This document shows, piece after piece, positions 7,727 to 16,900 of a DNA stretch of 64,000 bases. Below the pieces are notes generated by a model. It ran no database searches, was not told where the DNA came from, and saw only the letters and a program-made list of their open reading frames with translations. This stretch comes from an uncultured Clostridia bacterium (lineage in GTDB: Bacteria > Bacillota > Clostridia > Christensenellales > Borkfalkiaceae): positions 124,001 through 188,000 of the forward strand of contig CANQMX010000001.1 of the NCBI GenBank assembly GCA_947625095.1, read 5' to 3'. Position numbers and translations under genes: made by a program. How positions within the stretch are numbered: position 1 is the first letter of the stretch; each line of letters begins with the position of its first letter.

Positions 7727-9115
7727 TTACAGCAGCCCCTCGTTGACGGGGCAGTGCGGAATGGTATCGAACCCGCGCTGCAAGTCCTCGTCCGTGGGGA
7801 TGCGATCGGTCATCGTGCCGTCGTTGTACTGCTTGTAGGCGGAAAGATCGAAGTACCCCGTGCCCGTGAGGCCGAAGAGGATGCGCTTTTTCTCCCCCGT
7901 CTTTTTGCAGGCGAGCGCCTCGTCGATGGCGACGCGGATGGCATGAGCACTCTCGGGCGCGGGCAAAATTCCCTCGCACTTCGCAAACATCTCCGCCGCC
8001 TCGAACACCTTGCTCTGCTCCCCGGCGACGGCGCGGATGTAGCCATCGTGATAGAGTTGGGAGATGATGGGACTCATGCCGTGGTAACGAAGCCCGCCCG
8101 CGTGGTTGGGCGAGGGCATGAAGCCGCACCCCAGCGTGTACATCTTGGCGAGCGGCGTCGTCTGGGCGGAGTCGCAGAAGTCGTACACAAATTTTCCGCG
8201 CGTAAGAGACGGGCAGCTTGCCGGCTCTACGCCGATGAACTCGATGTCGTTCTTGCCCTGCAACCTCTCCCCCATGAAGGGCGCGATGAGGCCGCCGAAG
8301 TTGGAACCGCCGCCCACGCAGCCGATGATGACGTCGGGTTGGACGCCGTATTTATCGAGCGCCGTCTTGCTCTCCAACCCGATGACGGATTGGTGCAAGA
8401 GGACGTGGTCGAGCACCGACCCCAGAACGTAGCGGCAGTTCTCGGTGGTGACCGCCTTCTCCACCGCCTCCGAGATGGCACAGCCGAGAGACCCGCCCGT
8501 GCCCGGGAATTCGGCGAGAAGTTTGCGCCCCGCGGCGGTCGTATCCGAGGGCGAGGGCACGACGTTTGCCCCGTAGGTGCGCATGACTTCCTTGCGGTAG
8601 GGCTTCTGCTCGGAGGAGACCTTCACCATGTACACGTCGAGTTTCAGCCCGAAGAACGCCGCCGCCATCGCAAGCGCCGTCCCCCACTGCCCCGCGCCCG
8701 TCTCCGTGGTGATGGAAGTAAGCCCCTGCTTCTTGGCATAGTACGCCTGCGCCGCCGCCGAATTGAGTTTGTGCGACCCAGATGTGTTGTTGCCCTCGAA
8801 TTTATAGTAAATTTCGGCGGGCGTGCCGAGGACTTCCTCCAAAAAATAGGCGCGCACGAGCGGCGAGGGGCGGAAGGCCTTGTAGAACGAGCGGATGCCC
8901 TCGGGGATCTCGATGCGTTCATCCTTTTCGTTGAGTTCCTGCTCGACACATTCCTCGCAAAAAACGGGGGTGAGGTCGGACATGGTACAGGGCTTTTGCG
9001 TGGCGGGATTGATGAAGGGCGCGTGCTGCGTCTTCATATGCGCCTTCATGTTGTACCACGTCTTGGGCATCTCCTCTTCCGTCAAGTACACCTTGTAAGG
9101 GATCTTTTTTGCCAT
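7727..9115 (-). CDS. TrpB-like PLP-dependent enzyme (TrpB2-type tryptophan synthase beta chain)
   Basis: 462 residues, the length of the TrpB2 family (about 450) rather than of TrpB1 (about 400). SGSHKLNSA carries the PLP Lys, TETGAGQWG the catalytic Glu region, and GCVGGGSNFGG the phosphate-binding loop. It is expected to condense indole (or another nucleophile) with serine. No trpA or other trp gene is adjacent, which fits the indole-salvage role proposed for stand-alone TrpB2. The ORF track extends 26 codons upstream; AGGAGG lies 7 bases before the ATG at 9115, so that start is used. A T-box leader with a UGG specifier precedes it, tying expression to uncharged tRNA-Trp. Confidence 0.9.
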   Translation of the reverse strand: MAKKIPYKVYLTEEEMPKTWYNMKAHMKTQHAPFINPATQKPCTMSDLTPVFCEECVEQELNEKDERIEIPEGIRSFYKAFRPSPLVRAYFLEEVLGTPAEIYYKFEGNNTSGSHKLNSAAAQAYYAKKQGLTSITTETGAGQWGTALAMAAAFFGLKLDVYMVKVSSEQKPYRKEVMRTYGANVVPSPSDTTAAGRKLLAEFPGTGGSLGCAISEAVEKAVTTENCRYVLGSVLDHVLLHQSVIGLESKTALDKYGVQPDVIIGCVGGGSNFGGLIAPFMGERLQGKNDIEFIGVEPASCPSLTRGKFVYDFCDSAQTTPLAKMYTLGCGFMPSPNHAGGLRYHGMSPIISQLYHDGYIRAVAGEQSKVFEAAEMFAKCEGILPAPESAHAIRVAIDEALACKKTGEKKRILFGLTGTGYFDLSAYKQYNDGTMTDRIPTDEDLQRGFDTIPHCPVNEGLL

Positions 9116-9129
9116 GGTTGTTTCCTCCT

Positions 9130-9400
9130 GAAAAAAATTTTGACAAATAAAAACGGAGCCATTCGCTTGGGACGAATTGCTCCGTGTTGCCACCCAATTT
9201 TACGGCCTAAGCCGCCTCGTTACGGGCGCTGTCACGCCCTCTCTCTGTAACGGAAGAGACCCGTCGGGGCATTACTCCGCAAATTGCGTTTCCTCCCCGC
9301 CCTCGGAAACCCATTCATCCGCCGCAGACTGCCTTCTTTCCACCCCCGAAGGCTCTCTGAAAGCCTGTTTATGCAGATTACTCCCTTTCCTCATCGGTTT
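9130..9400 (-). promoter_or_regulatory. T-box riboswitch, specifier UGG (tryptophan)
   Basis: Read on the minus strand, the leader has an AGAGAG-type element, a GGTGG stretch and then GAATGGG with specifier codon UGG at 9313-9311. The T-box GGGTGGCAACACGG lies at 9195-9182. A terminator hairpin competes with the T-box antiterminator. This is the standard tRNA-sensing layout: uncharged tRNA-Trp would stabilise the antiterminator and permit transcription of the TrpB-like gene. Stem I boundaries are approximate. Confidence 0.85.
9146..9184 (-). terminator. T-box terminator hairpin
   Basis: CGGAGC...GCTCCG with an internal ATTCG/CGAAT continuation, followed on the minus strand by TTTTTATTT. One strand of the stem overlaps the T-box sequence. 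Confidence 0.8.
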
Positions 9401-9406
9401 TTATTC

Positions 9407-9435
9407 ATTATATCAACAGTTTATGCGCTTGTCAA
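9407..9435 (-). promoter_or_regulatory. consensus promoter of the T-box/trpB2 unit
   Basis: A perfect TTGACA, 17-base spacer and TATAAT on the minus strand. Confidence 0.85.
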
Positions 9436-9502
9436 CGGTTTTTATAAAATTTTTATAATTTTTGTGCAAAAAAATTTTTCGCGAAAACAGCGGGGAAATT
9501 GC

Positions 9503-9530
9503 TTGACACCCGCGGAATTTTCCTTATAAT
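9503..9530 (+). promoter_or_regulatory. promoter of tRNA-Pro(AGG)
   Basis: TTGACA (9503-9508), 16 bases, TATAAT (9525-9530). The leader to the tRNA is about 60 bases. Confidence 0.7.
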
Positions 9531-9592
9531 AAGATGTGCTTTTTGCGCGAGGCGCTTTGCCGCGGGCGCGTGGATTGCAAAAATGCATATAT

Positions 9593-9669
9593 TGAGGTGT
9601 AGCGCAGTTTGGTAGCGCGCTTGGTTAGGGACCAAGAGGTCGCGTGTTCAAGTCACGTCACCTCAACCA
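9593..9669 (+). tRNA. tRNA-Pro, anticodon AGG, CCA encoded
   Basis: The acceptor TGAGGTG pairs with CACCTCA, then A and CCA. The anticodon arm CTTGG-TTAGGGA-CCAAG gives anticodon AGG (codon CCU; A34 probably deaminated to inosine). The rest matches the tRNA-Pro(CGG) at 5047 almost base for base. An adenosine at position 34 is unusual in bacterial tRNA-Pro. Confidence 0.9.
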
Positions 9670-9726
9670 AAGTACTGCATATTGTAGAGGATTTTCCGTC
9701 CAATACGATATGCGGTACTTTTTTTC
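9670..9726 (+). terminator. terminator after tRNA-Pro(AGG)
   Basis: AGTACTGCATAT pairs with ATATGCGGTACT (one mismatch) across a long loop, followed by a run of T. Confidence 0.7.
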
Positions 9727-9791
9727 TGCGCTTTTTACGAAATTTTAATAATTTTTTTCTTTTTTGGGTAGTAATTTGGGCAGAAAATCGC

Positions 9792-10772
9792 TCAAAAATC
9801 AAGTTTTTCGATCTCCCGAAGCATAAAATCGTCCGAAAAATGCGTATAAACCGCCGTCGTCATATCCGTTCGGTTAACGTGCCCCGTCCAAACGTCCACG
9901 ACCTCTTTGGCGATCCCACACTCCTGGCATCGCGTCGTAAACGTATGCCGAAGATCATAGAGCTGATGCGCCGGAAAAAGTTTTTTGAAAACATTGGTCA
10001 TCACTTTTCCACACTTTGCAAGTTCCGCCGCGCCGATCGGTAAATATTTACGCAGCCCGGGTGCGATCGGAATTTTGCGAAAGGTTTGTTGCTCGCCCTT
10101 ACGGCATTTTCCGTTGGCCACCGTTACAAAGTACTCGTCGAACGTCGCGCTAGCAATCTCACTGCGCCGAATCCCCGTATACAGATACAACATAAACTGT
10201 TTCTGATAGAAAGAACTCTTGCAGCGCTCAATGAAGTCCGCGATCTCTTCCTTCGACAACGCCCGCCCGTGAACCGATTGATGCCTGGGCAATTTCACAT
10301 AATCCATCGGGTTTCCGACGATCAGCCGCTCCCCCACCGCCGCGCGCAAGATCTCTTTCAAAAGAACTTTCGCCTGCTCCGCCGTTCTGCCGAGCCCCGC
10401 CGAAAGCAACCCGTTCAGAAACGCCTGACATTTCATCGGCGTAAGTTCCCGCAGATCCACCGCACCGAGCGCCGGCAAGATATGATTTCGCAGGCATCGC
10501 TCCTGCATCTCATACGTCACCGCCTTCACATTCACCGCCTTTACGTTGGTAAAATAGAGCTCGGCAAACTCCGCAAACGAAGTCTTGCGTTTCAGCGGTT
10601 TTTTCAAAACTGCTTTTTCGTCATCAACGCTACGCACCCATTCCCGAAAACGATCCATTACTACCGCTTTTTTCTTTGAGGTGAATTGAATATCATATCC
10701 GCCCCGACGGTATCTCACCTGCCAATATCCGTCCGGTGTTTTGCGGAAATGCCCGTCTTTGAGTTTTGGCAT
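9792..10772 (-). CDS. tyrosine recombinase / phage-type integrase
   Basis: 326 residues. An N-terminal AP2-like arm-binding segment (residues 1-60, DGYWQVRYRRGG) is followed by a SAM-like core-binding domain (about 65-165) and the catalytic domain. Catalytic residues are visible: Arg in YTGIRRSE, the HxxR box in LYDLRHTF, His in WTGHV and the nucleophile Tyr in AVYTHF. It appears intact. It lies alone between tRNA-Pro(AGG) and tRNA-Ser, with no excisionase, repressor or cargo. That suggests the remnant of an element that once used one of these tRNAs, or a domesticated recombinase. AGGAGG lies about 10 bases before the ATG. Confidence 0.9.
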   Translation of the reverse strand: MPKLKDGHFRKTPDGYWQVRYRRGGYDIQFTSKKKAVVMDRFREWVRSVDDEKAVLKKPLKRKTSFAEFAELYFTNVKAVNVKAVTYEMQERCLRNHILPALGAVDLRELTPMKCQAFLNGLLSAGLGRTAEQAKVLLKEILRAAVGERLIVGNPMDYVKLPRHQSVHGRALSKEEIADFIERCKSSFYQKQFMLYLYTGIRRSEIASATFDEYFVTVANGKCRKGEQQTFRKIPIAPGLRKYLPIGAAELAKCGKVMTNVFKKLFPAHQLYDLRHTFTTRCQECGIAKEVVDVWTGHVNRTDMTTAVYTHFSDDFMLREIEKLDF

Positions 10773-10879
10773 CTTTGCTATCTCCTCCTGCGAATAGTAA
10801 AGAGCTTCTTCTCGGGTTTTCGCTTCGCTATCTATTTGATCCGTCCCCTGTTTTTCACTCTGTTTTCCCCATAAAAATC

Positions 10880-11027
10880 AGAATGGGAGATTACTTCGCG
10901 CTTAGGTTACTTCGGCGCGTTGCGCCTCGTGCCGCCCTTAGTCGAAAATAGTGCGGGCGGGGCGTGCCGCGCTTGGTAGACAAATAGTGCGCGCGGGGTG
11001 AACTACCGGCGGGAGTTCACCCCGCGC
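10880..11027. repeat. repeat modules between integrase and tRNA-Ser
   Basis: The region contains CTTCGGCGC-gtt-GCGCC...GTGCCGC and a second GTGCCGCGCTTGGTAGACA module, related to those near 750-1100 and 34000-34140. A 14-bp perfect inverted repeat (10991-11004 with 11014-11027) around ACCGGCGGG then abuts the larger palindrome. Confidence 0.65.
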
Positions 11028-11089
11028 CCCACTCTGCGCCAGAGCCCCCCGAGGACAAATGTCCTCGGGGGGCTCTGGCGCAGAGTGGG
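11028..11089. repeat. 30-bp perfect palindrome containing the tRNA-Ser 3' end
   Basis: Arms 11028-11057 and 11060-11089 match perfectly across a 2-base loop (AA). The right arm includes the last 14 bases of tRNA-Ser including CCA (11076-11089), so the left arm is an inverted copy of the tRNA end plus adjoining sequence. Confidence 0.9.
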
Positions 11090-11166
11090 AGATTTGAACT
11101 CCCGGTAAGCTTTTGACCTACACACGATTTCCAATCGTGCTCCTTAAGCCGCTCGGACAACTCTGC
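11076..11166 (-). tRNA. tRNA-Ser, anticodon GGA, CCA encoded
   Basis: The acceptor GCAGAGT pairs with ACTCTGC, then G and CCA. The anticodon arm CACGA-TTGGAAA-TCGTG gives GGA (codons UCC/UCU). It has the long variable arm typical of class II tRNA-Ser and a TTCAAAT T-loop. Confidence 0.93.
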
Positions 11167-11179
11167 AAAAGACAATGCC

Positions 11180-11208
11180 ATTTTACACGAAACGCCCGCA
11201 AAATGCAA
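11180..11208 (-). promoter_or_regulatory. promoter of tRNA-Ser
   Basis: TTGCAT, 17 bases, TAAAAT on the minus strand, about 13 bases before the tRNA 5' end. Confidence 0.6.
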
Positions 11209-11240
11209 CCGTTTTCGCCGTCTTTTGCAAAGAAATTTTG

Positions 11241-13817
11241 TCATTTCAGATACAGTCCGTCGGCGTTTGCGTCGAGGGTGAGGAGCGTACCCGCGGGGGG
11301 ATCGTGCTCCACAATGTAGCGTGCGATGAGCGTTTCCGCGTGCGACTGCAAAAAGCGCTTCAACGGCCTTGCGCCGAACACGGGGTCGTAGCCGCTATCC
11401 GCGATGTACGCCTTCGCCCTGCCCGTCACCTCGAGCGAGAGGTGCTCCGCTTCCAGCCGTGCGCGCAGCCTATCGAGCAAAATTTCCACAATATTGTCGA
11501 TATTCTCCTGCGTGAGCGGCTTGAACAGGATAATTTCATCCAGCCTGTTCAAAAACTCGGGGCGGAAGGTCTTTTTGAGCAGCGTTTGCACGTTTTTGCG
11601 CGCGGCGGCGGAAATTTCGCCCTCCTCGATGCCATCCATGATAAGATCCGAGCCCAAGTTGGAGGTCAAAATGATGACGGTATTTTTGAAGTCCACCGTC
11701 CTGCCCTGCGAATCGGTGGCGCGGCCGTCGTCCAGGATCTGCAACAAAATATTGAACACATCGGGGTGCGCCTTTTCCACCTCGTCGAAGAGCACGATGG
11801 AATACGGGCGGCGGCGGACTGCCTCGGTGAGCGTTCCCCCCTCCTCGTAGCCGACATACCCCGGAGGCGCGCCGACCAGCCGCGAGACGGAGAATTTCTC
11901 CATATATTCGCTCATATCGATGCGCACGATGTTCTTTTCGTCGTCGAAGAGGTTTTCGGCGAGCGACTTTGCAAGTTCGGTCTTGCCCACGCCCGTAGGC
12001 CCTAAAAAGAGGAACGAACCGATGGGGCGGTTGGGGTCGGAGATGCCCGCCCGCGCGCGCAGAATGGCCTCGGAGACCTTCTTCACCGCCTCGTCCTGCC
12101 CGACGACCCGCCTGTGGAGCGCTTCGGGAAGGCGCAGAATTTTGGCGCGCTCCCCCTCCTTTAAGCGGGAAACGGGGATGCCCGTCCACCGCGCGACGAT
12201 CTTTTCGATCTGCTCCTCGGTCACTTCGTCCTGCAAAATGGCGTCCTCGCCCTTTTCCCTATCTTTTTTCTCGGCGAGCGCCTTTTCGAGGGCGGGCAGT
12301 TCGCCGTATTCGATGCGCCCCGCCCGATCGTAATCGCCGCGGTTTTTCGCCGTCTCCAACTCGCCGCGGAGAAGGTCGATCTTCTCCTTCAACTGCTTTT
12401 CTTCCTTGATGGCGGCCTTCTCGTCGTCCCACTTTGCCTTCATCGCGCCGAAGCGTTCCTTGCAGTCCGCAAGTTCCTTTTTGAGGCTTTCGAGGCGGGC
12501 GGCGGAGAGGTTATCCCCCTCCTTTTCGAGGGCGTTCTCCTCCACCTCGAGCTGCACGATGCGGCGGTGCAGGGCGTCCATTTCGGCGGGCATACTGTCT
12601 ATCTCCGTCCGTATCATCGCGGCGGCCTCATCCACGAGGTCGATGGCCTTATCGGGCAAAAACCGATCGGTGATATAGCGGTTTGAAAGCGTCGCCGCGG
12701 CGACGAGGGCGTCGTCGTGAATGCGCACGCCGTGGAAGATCTCAAACCGCTCTTTGAGGCCGCGCAGAATGGAGACGGTATCCTCCACCGTCGGCTCGGA
12801 GACGAGCACGGGCTGGAAGCGGCGCTCCAAGGCGGCGTCTTTTTCGATGTATTTGCGGTATTCGTCGAGGGTGGTCGCGCCGATGCAGTGCAGCTCGCCG
12901 CGCGCGAGGAGAGGCTTCAACAGATTGCCCGCGTCCATTGCGCCCTCCGTCTTGCCCGCGCCGACGACGGTGTGGAGTTCATCGATGAAGAGAAGGATCC
13001 TGCCCTCGGACTTGGTGACTTCGGCAAGCACGGCCTTCAAGCGCTCTTCGAACTCGCCGCGATACTTTGCGCCCGCGATGAGCGCGCCCATATCGAGGGC
13101 GAAGAGCGTTCTCCCCTTCAATCCCTCGGGCACGTCGCCCGAGACGATGCGCCGTGCCAGCCCTTCGGCAATGGCCGTCTTGCCCACGCCCGGCTCGCCG
13201 ATGAGCACGGGGTTGTTCTTGGTCTTGCGGGAGAGGATGCGGATGACGTTTCTTATCTCCTCATCCCGCCCGATGACAGGCTCCAACTTGTGCTCGCGCG
13301 CCCGCTTGGTGAGGTCAGTCCCGTACTTTTCCAGCGCCTCGTAACTGTCCTCGGGGTTATCGCTCGTCACGTTCTGGTTGCCGCGAACGACCTTCATCCC
13401 CTGCAAAAATTTGTCCTTGGTGAGTCCGAAGCGGTTGAAGAGCGCGGAGAGCGTCCCCTCCGCGTTGTCGAAGAGGCACAAAAAGAGGTGCTCCACCGAG
13501 ATGTAGGCGTCCTTCATGCCGCTTGCGAGTTTTTCCGCCTCCGTAAGCGTGCGCGTGAACGCCGCGGTGGGATATACATTGCCTGCCGCCGCACCCGAAA
13601 CGCGGGGCAGTTTTTGAATTTCATCCTTCACGGCGCGCGAAAAGCCCTCCGCATCCGCCCCCGCGCGGAGCAGAATGCGATAGACAAGCCCCTCGCGCTC
13701 CGTAAGCGCGTATGCAAGGTGCAGTGTTGTAAGTTCGGCGTTACCGTATTCCACGGCGGTATTTTGCGCCGATTGAATGGCCTGCACCGATTTTTGCGTG
13801 AAATTGCTTGCGTCCAT
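11241..13817 (-). CDS. clpB: ATP-dependent chaperone ClpB
   Basis: 858 residues, normal for ClpB. It disaggregates and refolds proteins with DnaK. Domains in order: Clp N-domain with two repeats (1-145), first AAA+ module with GEPGVGKTA near residue 205, a long coiled-coil middle domain (about 400-530, [18 protein letters not shown]) that distinguishes ClpB from ClpA/C, and the second AAA+ module with GPTGVGKTE near 605. The arginine-finger and sensor regions look intact. The ORF track begins six codons earlier; GGGAGG lies 8 bases before the ATG at 13817. Only a -10-like TATAAT is visible upstream, with no CIRCE or CtsR box. It is separated from the large operon by a terminator. Confidence 0.95.
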   Translation of the reverse strand: MDASNFTQKSVQAIQSAQNTAVEYGNAELTTLHLAYALTEREGLVYRILLRAGADAEGFSRAVKDEIQKLPRVSGAAAGNVYPTAAFTRTLTEAEKLASGMKDAYISVEHLFLCLFDNAEGTLSALFNRFGLTKDKFLQGMKVVRGNQNVTSDNPEDSYEALEKYGTDLTKRAREHKLEPVIGRDEEIRNVIRILSRKTKNNPVLIGEPGVGKTAIAEGLARRIVSGDVPEGLKGRTLFALDMGALIAGAKYRGEFEERLKAVLAEVTKSEGRILLFIDELHTVVGAGKTEGAMDAGNLLKPLLARGELHCIGATTLDEYRKYIEKDAALERRFQPVLVSEPTVEDTVSILRGLKERFEIFHGVRIHDDALVAAATLSNRYITDRFLPDKAIDLVDEAAAMIRTEIDSMPAEMDALHRRIVQLEVEENALEKEGDNLSAARLESLKKELADCKERFGAMKAKWDDEKAAIKEEKQLKEKIDLLRGELETAKNRGDYDRAGRIEYGELPALEKALAEKKDREKGEDAILQDEVTEEQIEKIVARWTGIPVSRLKEGERAKILRLPEALHRRVVGQDEAVKKVSEAILRARAGISDPNRPIGSFLFLGPTGVGKTELAKSLAENLFDDEKNIVRIDMSEYMEKFSVSRLVGAPPGYVGYEEGGTLTEAVRRRPYSIVLFDEVEKAHPDVFNILLQILDDGRATDSQGRTVDFKNTVIILTSNLGSDLIMDGIEEGEISAAARKNVQTLLKKTFRPEFLNRLDEIILFKPLTQENIDNIVEILLDRLRARLEAEHLSLEVTGRAKAYIADSGYDPVFGARPLKRFLQSHAETLIARYIVEHDPPAGTLLTLDANADGLYLK

Positions 13818-13849
13818 AAAATCGCCTCCCGTCAAGTTCTTTCGCCTCT

Positions 13850-13855
13850 ATTATA
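13850..13855 (-). promoter_or_regulatory. -10 box upstream of clpB
   Basis: TATAAT on the minus strand, about 32 bases before the ATG. No convincing -35 is seen, so the sigma factor is uncertain. Confidence 0.4.
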
Positions 13856-13875
13856 CCGCAATCGGGCGGCGGTTA

Positions 13876-13908
13876 AACAAAAGAGCGCCGCCCGCAGGCA
13901 GCGCCCTT
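13876..13908 (-). terminator. terminator of the eight-gene operon
   Basis: GGGCGC-tGCC...GGC-GGCGCTC hairpin followed on the minus strand by TTTTGTTT, directly after the stop of the MBG-repeat gene. Confidence 0.75.
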
Positions 13909-13917
13909 TTCCTTATT

Positions 13918-16900
13918 TTATTCCTTGTCTTCGGGGGGAAGCGTCTCGCTCCCGCCGCCGCTTTCGCTTTCACTGCCGCCCTTGCCGCTTTCACTTTCGC
14001 CGCCGCTTCCGCCGCCGCTTTCACTGCCGCCCTTGCCGCCTTCCGTCGACGGCTCATCCAGCCATTTGATCGTGCCCTCGATGATTTTGATGTCGTAAAA
14101 CTCCGTCACGTCGCGCCCTTCGGCGTCGACAACCTTTACATTTTCTTTGAGCAGTTCGTTCTTCGCCGATTTGTCTTTGAGGAGAAGTTTCCCCGTCATG
14201 GTGCATTGGAGGGTGTGCCCCTTCATGAGGGTGTTGAACGTGAGGTTGTACAGTGTTTTATCGTCCGATTTCACGATGTAATCGCGCTCCTTGGTGCTTC
14301 CCTCCTCGGTGCGCCGCACCGTCATGTTGATGGTGTGGATGGTGAGCGTGCGCTGCTTTACGGTGAGCACCGTAGCCCCCTCGGTCGCCGCTTGGGGGTT
14401 ACCGCCGACGAAGATAAAGCGGTTCTGCGCGGTGATGTCATTCCCCTCCGCGTCCTTGGCTGTGCACTGACTCTGCTCCCGCACATCCGCCGCGGTGAGC
14501 GAGCCGATCGACGTGATCCCCTCGCCGAATGCAATGAGATACTCCCATCCCTCCGCACCCGCGGGAACGATGATGACGCGCGCCCGCGACGAATCGTAGG
14601 TAAGCGGCTTGCCGTCGTACTGTTTGCTGAGGGAGGAGAGGTAGATATAGATGGGCGTATAGATGCGCAGCCCCCCCAATTCGCCCTGCTCTATCTCGTA
14701 GTTTTCCAGCATATCTACGCCGCTATCATCGACGATGGCAATGTCGGTGTAGGCGTTTGCTTCAAATCCGAATGTATACTTGCCGTCGTCGCCGCGGATA
14801 TCGGTGATATTCGTCCACTCTTTGCCCGTCGCGGTGGCGATGTGCCCCGCAAGAAGCCCGCGCTCTGCCCCCTGCTGCTCGTAAGCAAATTCTGCGGAAT
14901 GGGGCTGGCCGTCGTATACCCACGCGCCGCCCTCGCTGGTGACTTCGACGGGGCGGGGCTTTACGGTGATCGTGCCCCATACCCACTCGATATCGTAATT
15001 GCCCGTCACATCGAACCCGCCGGCGAGAATACGCGCGGTGTCGATATCCACCGTGTTGTTTTCCGCTACATTATCCCAAACATTGGTGACGGAGGCATAA
15101 TCCGCGGAGAGCGTGTGCCCCGCTACAATTCCCCGCTCCGCCTCTTGGTTGAATTCTTCCGCGGCGTATTCGGTGAAACGGAACGGCTGCCCGTCGTAGA
15201 CGTGCTCGCCCGTGCCCGTGGTGATCTTCACGGGGCGTTTTGTCACGGTGAGGATGCCGTCCGTCTCCTCGGAGTACTCAAAGGTGTAGTTGTCGAGGGA
15301 GACGTCTTTCCCGCTTGCGTCCCGAACGGTAAAGATGAACCGCACGCTGTTGCGCAGCTCGCCCACGTCGGTGATCGTCGCCGTCTCCGAGACGACCGCC
15401 GTCGCGATCCTTTGCCCCTTGGCAAGCCCCCTGTGCTCCTCTTCGTTATACTCTTCCGCCGTGTACTCTTCCACGCCGAACGGCTGCCCGTCGTAGACGT
15501 GCGTTCCGCCATTCGTTGTGATCTTCACGGGGCGCGGCGTGACCCGCAGTATGCCGTAGGTATAATACCCGTCAAAAATGTAATTTCTTGTGACGTCAAC
15601 CTCTTCCGCCGTGACCTTGATATTGGTAGGCTTGAAGAGGTTAGGGGTGGGGCTCCCTACATGGTCGACGGATGGCGTATTCTTGACCTCATCCGCCGTG
15701 AATATGTGCCCCGTAACAAGCCCTGTTTTGTTTTCTTGGTTGAACTTTTCTACCGTATAATCCGCCGCGGTATGCCGTTCGCCGTCGTACACAAATTCGT
15801 CCGAACCCGTCGTGATCTTCACGGGGCGCTGGGTTATAACAATTGTGCCCCATTCCCATGTAATCTCATAGTTGTCCGTAACGTCGTCGCCGTTCTCGAA
15901 AATGTGCACTTCTTTCCACTCGTTGTATTCCGTTTTGGATTCCGTTACGGGCGTCGTCGATTGGCTGTTTACCACCCACACGTTGGCGTCGGTGTAGGAA
16001 GGATATTCCGCGGAGAGCGTGTGGTTGTGCTCCGTAACGAGCGAATTTTCCACCGCTTCGTACTCATATACGCTGTGCTCCTGCGCGTCGTAGACGAACT
16101 CGCCCGAGAGCGTTCGAAGGGTCACTTTGCGCGCCAAAATTTCAATTTCTCCGTACACCCAATCCTCAATGTAATAGTTATCCGTCACATCGGTTTTGCC
16201 GTTTACGATCGTCACTTCCGTGGGGATATTTTGCTTCTTCCCCACATTTGTGCGCGTGGGATATGTCGCGGAGACGGTGTGCCCTTCGACCAATTTGAGG
16301 ATATCCCCCTCCTCGCTTCCCAGATCTTCGTATTCGGGCGCACCGTGCGGGTCGGCGTCGTATTCCACGTCGTAAAGCGATCCGGATTGGAACTTCACGT
16401 GCCGAGGCGTCACCGAAATCGTGCCCTTTTCGGCAAACGTAAAATCGTAGTTTTCGGTCACGTCCTTGTCGTCCGTATCGGTGATCTTGAACACCAATTC
16501 GTTGGTGACATCGCCCTCGTTTACGTTGGTGACGCTCGCCGCTTTGGCCACGGTGAAGTTGTGGAAGTCCACGACCCCATAATCTTTATCGCCCGCCTTT
16601 TCGGTAATGACGTAGCCCGCATCCTTTTCCGCATAGGTGTGCGCCTTGCCGTCATAGATGAACTGCTGTGACTGCGTTGTAATTTCGATCGGCCGCCTGT
16701 TCACGATGACCTGCGCCTCAACAACCGTGATGATGTAATTCTCCGTGGTGTCTCCTGCCGCCGAGGACACCGTTACGGTGGGCTTGCTCTCATATGTTTT
16801 TGCCTCGCGCGCGGAGAGGGTATTTGAAAATACCAGCCACTCGTCTGCCACAGGCTCGCGGGAAAGCGTGTACCAATCGTCCGTATCGTACTCGTGCCAT

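Noticed and set aside
13820-13860. CIRCE or CtsR operator upstream of clpB
   Set aside because: Neither a TTAGCACTC-N9-GAGTGCTAA inverted repeat nor a GGTCAAA direct repeat is present.
13777-16671. 964-residue plus-strand ORF (and similar ones at 16978-21993) over the MBG gene
   Set aside because: Antisense shadows of a repeated coding sequence; no start signals and no recognisable domain.
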